Assembly: GCA_031376305.1 (NCBI GenBank)
Contig: JANMDM010000211.1
Location: 1 to 24,097 of the forward strand
Direction of reading: 5' to 3'
Origin: TMP-24 sp031376305
GTDB lineage: Bacteria > Pseudomonadota > Alphaproteobacteria > Rhodobacterales > Rhodobacteraceae
DNA length: 24,097 bases
The stretch's first letter is position 1. Each line of letters opens with the position of its first letter. The notes beneath the pieces are model-generated. The model was given only the letters and a program-made list of their open reading frames with translations. It was not told the DNA's origin and did no database searches. Position numbers and translations under genes: made by a program. Below are positions 21,524-24,097 of the stretch, in pieces.

Positions 21524-22702
21524 ATGCGGTTTCAACTGGCAGTTTTAGGGTCAATCCTAACGGTTGGTATGTTTTCCAGCCCATCGCTTGCCGACTGCGG
21601 AGGCAGCTTTTCGGATTTTGTTCAAGGCCTTAAGTCTGAGGCGCAGGCCCTGGGCCATGCGTCTGATGCCGTCGAACAGTTCTTCTCCGGGGCTCAGCAA
21701 GACCAGAAGGTGCTGAAGGCTGATCGCGCCCAGGGTGTGTTCAAGAAAACTTTCATCGAGTTTTCGCAGGCGATGATTTCCAAGGGCCGGATCAGCAATG
21801 GTAAGGCCAATGCCGCGAAATACGCCAAGGTTTTCAATCGGATCGAGGCGGAATACGGCGTCTCGCGCGGCGTGCTCCTTGCCTTTTGGGCGCTTGAGAC
21901 TGACTACGGCGCGGTTCAGGGCGATTTCAATACGCGGAACGCGCTGGTCACGCTCGCTCATGATTGCCGTCGGCCAGAATTGTTCCGGCCGCAAATCTTT
22001 GCCGCCCTGAAGCTTTATCAGCGCGGTGACTTTGACCCTGCCCGCAGCATCGGTGCCTGGGCCGGTGAAATCGGCCAGGTGCAGATGCTGCCCGACGATA
22101 TCTTGCGCAATGGCGTCGATGGCGATGGTGACGGTCATGTGGATCTGAAACGCTCGTCACCCGATGCGTTGATGTCGGCTGCAAAAATGCTGTCCGGCCT
22201 TGGGTGGCGGGCGGGCGAGCCTTGGTTGCAGGAAATTATCCTGCCGGATAGTCTGGATTGGGGGCAGACCGGGCTAAATCACGCCCTGCCGGTATCGGCC
22301 TGGGCGTCCATGGGGGTGATGGCCCGTGATGGGGCATTGGCATCGGGGCTTAAGGGCTCGGTCTTGCTGCCGATGGGCCGCAAGGGGCCGGCTTTCATGG
22401 CCTATCCGAACTTCCGCATCTATTTCGAGTGGAACAAAAGCTTTGTCTATGTCACCACGGCCGCCTATTTCGCCACGCGGTTGGAGGGTGCGCAAAGCTA
22501 CAACCCCGGCAACCCGGATCCGGGTCTTTCCGCGGCGCAAATGAAGTCTTTGCAACAGAAACTGGCGGCACATGGCCATGACGTGGGCAAGATCGACGGA
22601 ATCCTCGGCGAGAAAACCCGCGAGGCGGTGCAGATCGAACAAGCGCGTCTTGGCCTTCCCGCCGATGCCTGGCCAACGCAGGCGCTTTTGTCGGCACTGT
22701 GA
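21524..22702 (+). CDS. Secreted MltB-type lytic murein transglycosylase with C-terminal peptidoglycan-binding domain
   Basis: Cleaves the MurNAc-GlcNAc bond of peptidoglycan with anhydro-MurNAc formation. It has 392 residues. A signal peptide occupies about 1-23 (hydrophobic AVLGSILTVGMF, probable cleavage SLA-DCG); the following Cys is not in a lipobox, so the protein is probably soluble in the periplasm. The catalytic domain covers about 27-320 with catalytic Glu125 in LLAFWALETDYGAVQG, then GAWAGEIGQVQMLP, NGVDGDGDGHVDL and the YPNFRIYFEWNKS motif. A PG-binding-1 domain (about 333-392) contains LQQKLAAHGHDVGKIDGILGEKTREAV. ATG 21524 follows AAAAGGAGCGATCC. Confidence 0.93.
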   Translation: MRFQLAVLGSILTVGMFSSPSLADCGGSFSDFVQGLKSEAQALGHASDAVEQFFSGAQQDQKVLKADRAQGVFKKTFIEFSQAMISKGRISNGKANAAKYAKVFNRIEAEYGVSRGVLLAFWALETDYGAVQGDFNTRNALVTLAHDCRRPELFRPQIFAALKLYQRGDFDPARSIGAWAGEIGQVQMLPDDILRNGVDGDGDGHVDLKRSSPDALMSAAKMLSGLGWRAGEPWLQEIILPDSLDWGQTGLNHALPVSAWASMGVMARDGALASGLKGSVLLPMGRKGPAFMAYPNFRIYFEWNKSFVYVTTAAYFATRLEGAQSYNPGNPDPGLSAAQMKSLQQKLAAHGHDVGKIDGILGEKTREAVQIEQARLGLPADAWPTQALLSAL

Positions 22703-22819
22703 TCAGGCGAACATCGGGCGGCGCGGTGCTGGGCCCTTGCTCTGCGGGGCTTGCCGAACATCGGTCTTTCGGTCAACTTGCGACAAGAAAATTTGATCGA
22801 ATCCTCCACAAGGCCCGCT

Positions 22820-24097
22820 ATGACCCCGACAATGATCCTGACCAACGCCCGGATTCTGACGATGGACCCGGCAAATCCGCGCGCCGAGGCCATTGCTCTG
22901 GCAGGCGCGCGCATCCTTGCCCTTGGCGCGCGCGCGGCGATAGAGCCGCTGGCAGGGCCTGCGACCGAAATGATCGACTGCAAGGGGGCCACCCTGCTGC
23001 CGGGTTTTGTCGAAAGCCATCTGCATCTTGTCCTTGGCGGGGCGGAACTTGCCCACTTGCAATTGGGTGGGGTCGAGGGCGATGCGGTGACGCACGCCTT
23101 TCGGGCTTTCGCGGCCAAACATCCCAACCAGCCACTCCTTATGGCGCAAGGCGGGTTCCATACGATGCTGGGCAAGCCGCTCACCCGTCAGGCCCTGGAC
23201 GCCGTTATCGCCGACCGGCCAATCGCTATCACCTCAGCCGATCACCATACGGTCTGGGCCAATACCGCAACCCTGACGGCGGCGGGTATCTTGTACGGCG
23301 CCGCCATGCCGCATGGCCATGAGGTGGTGATCGGCCCGGACGGCACCGCCACGGGTGAGCTGCTGGAGTTCGAAGCGTTTGCCCCGGTCGTTGCCCTTGG
23401 GGGTGAGACCCGTTTGAGCCTTGGGATCGCAACCGGTGGTGAACCCACACCCTGGCCGTCCGGGGCCGAACAGGCCATAGACCGCGCTAAAGCTGCAACT
23501 GGCCTTGCCCATTGCGCCCGCCACGGCATCACTTCAATCGTGAATATGGATGGCAACCTTTACACGCTGGAGCTGCTGCGCGGACTTCAGCGTGATGGCA
23601 AGCTGACGGCACGGGTCAAGGTTCCCTTCCATTTCAAGCCCCATATGGCGCTGTCCGAGCTTGATCGCGCCGATCACATGACCCGGGAATTCAACGATGA
23701 CTGGCTGTGCTCGGGCTTCGTCAAGATGTTCATGGACGGCGTGGTCGACAGCCGCACTGCGTTCATGCTGAACGATTATCCCGATCACCCCGGCCACCGC
23801 TCGGTGCCGCTGTTCCCCGGCCCGCGCTTCAATGAAATCGCAACCGAAGCAGACCGGCGCGGGCTACAAATTGCCGTCCATGCCATCGGCGATGCCGCCG
23901 TGCGCACCACTATCGACGGCTATCAGGCGGCGCAAACAGCCAATGGCCGCCGCGACAGCCGCCACCGCATCGAACATATCGAGCTGATCGACCCGGCGGA
24001 CATCCCCCGCCTTGGGGCACTTGGCATCACCGCATCCGTCCAGCCGGTCCATGCCCCCGGCGCCCTGGACTTTGCGCTTGAACCGACCATCCACATC
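22820..24097 (+). CDS. Amidohydrolase family protein (YtcJ-like, amidohydrolase 3), 3'-truncated by the window edge
   Basis: The frame is open to the last base and gives 426 residues; full-length relatives are about 530-560. It is a metal-dependent hydrolase of the YtcJ-like amidohydrolase-3 branch. The N-terminal beta-sandwich MILTNARILTMDPANPRAEAIAL leads to the metal-binding GFVESHLHL (His67, His69). VKMFMDGVVDSRTAF (Lys302) resembles the bridging or active-site Lys segment, with further metal ligands His354 in IAVHAIGDAAV and His386 in RIEHIELI. The substrate is unknown; annotations in this family are generic. ATG 22820 (MTPTMIL) has AAGG six bases upstream; ATG 22832 is an alternative. 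It lies 117 bp after the transglycosylase gene. Confidence 0.88.
   Translation, partial: MTPTMILTNARILTMDPANPRAEAIALAGARILALGARAAIEPLAGPATEMIDCKGATLLPGFVESHLHLVLGGAELAHLQLGGVEGDAVTHAFRAFAAKHPNQPLLMAQGGFHTMLGKPLTRQALDAVIADRPIAITSADHHTVWANTATLTAAGILYGAAMPHGHEVVIGPDGTATGELLEFEAFAPVVALGGETRLSLGIATGGEPTPWPSGAEQAIDRAKAATGLAHCARHGITSIVNMDGNLYTLELLRGLQRDGKLTARVKVPFHFKPHMALSELDRADHMTREFNDDWLCSGFVKMFMDGVVDSRTAFMLNDYPDHPGHRSVPLFPGPRFNEIATEADRRGLQIAVHAIGDAAVRTTIDGYQAAQTANGRRDSRHRIEHIELIDPADIPRLGALGITASVQPVHAPGALDFALEPTIHI

Noticed and set aside
22703..22819. Repeated AACATCGG (at 22710 and 22758) as a direct-repeat operator before the amidohydrolase gene
   Set aside because: Only eight bases, different flanks, and one copy lies just past the previous stop; likely chance in GC-rich DNA.
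1..24097. CRISPR arrays, tRNA/rRNA genes, insertion sequences, prophage or toxin-antitoxin modules
   Set aside because: No regularly spaced repeats, cloverleaf-like segments, transposase or integrase motifs, or paired small genes of that kind were seen on either strand by eye.

Overview
The window reads as ordinary chromosome of a Rhodobacteraceae-type alphaproteobacterium (Rhodobacter/roseobacter relatives). The grounds are GC-rich DNA with strong G/C third-position bias, protein sequences typical of that family, a probable methylsuccinyl-CoA dehydrogenase of the ethylmalonyl-CoA pathway next to pckA, and the core order rpoZ-rsh-pdxJ-acpS-lepB-rnc-era-recO. I see no tRNA or rRNA, no insertion sequence or phage gene, no CRISPR array, no attachment site and no compositional island. 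Coding density is high. The longest gene-free stretch is about 257 bp, so no gap exceeds 300 bases.

Layout. 1-5096: the 3' part of pckA (+), a TSUP-family permease (-), a long acyl-CoA dehydrogenase that is probably mcd (+), and an MFS transporter (-). 5178-13868: a long minus-strand housekeeping run, read from right to left as folK, rpoZ, rsh (bifunctional (p)ppGpp synthetase/hydrolase), a DUF2062 membrane protein, pdxJ, acpS, lepB, rnc, era, a DUF1491 protein and recO. Several of these overlap by 4-8 bp, which suggests translational coupling. 13988-16224: NYN/LabA-like protein, ispH and rnhA on the plus strand. 16199-18953: an EVE-domain protein, a small GlsB/YeaQ-like membrane protein, then def -> def-like paralogue -> fmt on the minus strand, joined by ATGA overlaps. 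19211-24097: a MalY/PatB-type aminotransferase (+), a conserved hypothetical protein and a degenerate stand-alone receiver (both -), a secreted MltB-type lytic transglycosylase (+), and an amidohydrolase cut by the window end (+).

How the genes work together. Carbon metabolism sits at the left: PEP carboxykinase and the probable ethylmalonyl-CoA pathway dehydrogenase both serve growth on C2 or acyl-CoA substrates. The central cluster combines transcription and stringent response (omega, RSH), cofactor supply (folK, pdxJ, acpS), protein export (lepB), and RNA, ribosome and DNA maintenance (rnc, era, recO). def and fmt form the N-formylmethionine cycle, and a third protein with the deformylase fold but altered zinc-site and catalytic residues is embedded between them.

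Most worth a second look: (1) the deformylase paralogue that has lost the zinc-binding Cys and the catalytic Glu yet is translationally coupled to real def and fmt; (2) a dispersed intergenic element, a GGGGGC-loop-GCCCCC hairpin followed by a CCCCCGRGAKATTT..GCAAAG-like tail, present at three places and once arranged as a ~110-nt fold-back just before recO; (3) a receiver-only protein with Asn at the phosphoacceptor position. I did not find a convincing wholly new multi-gene system.
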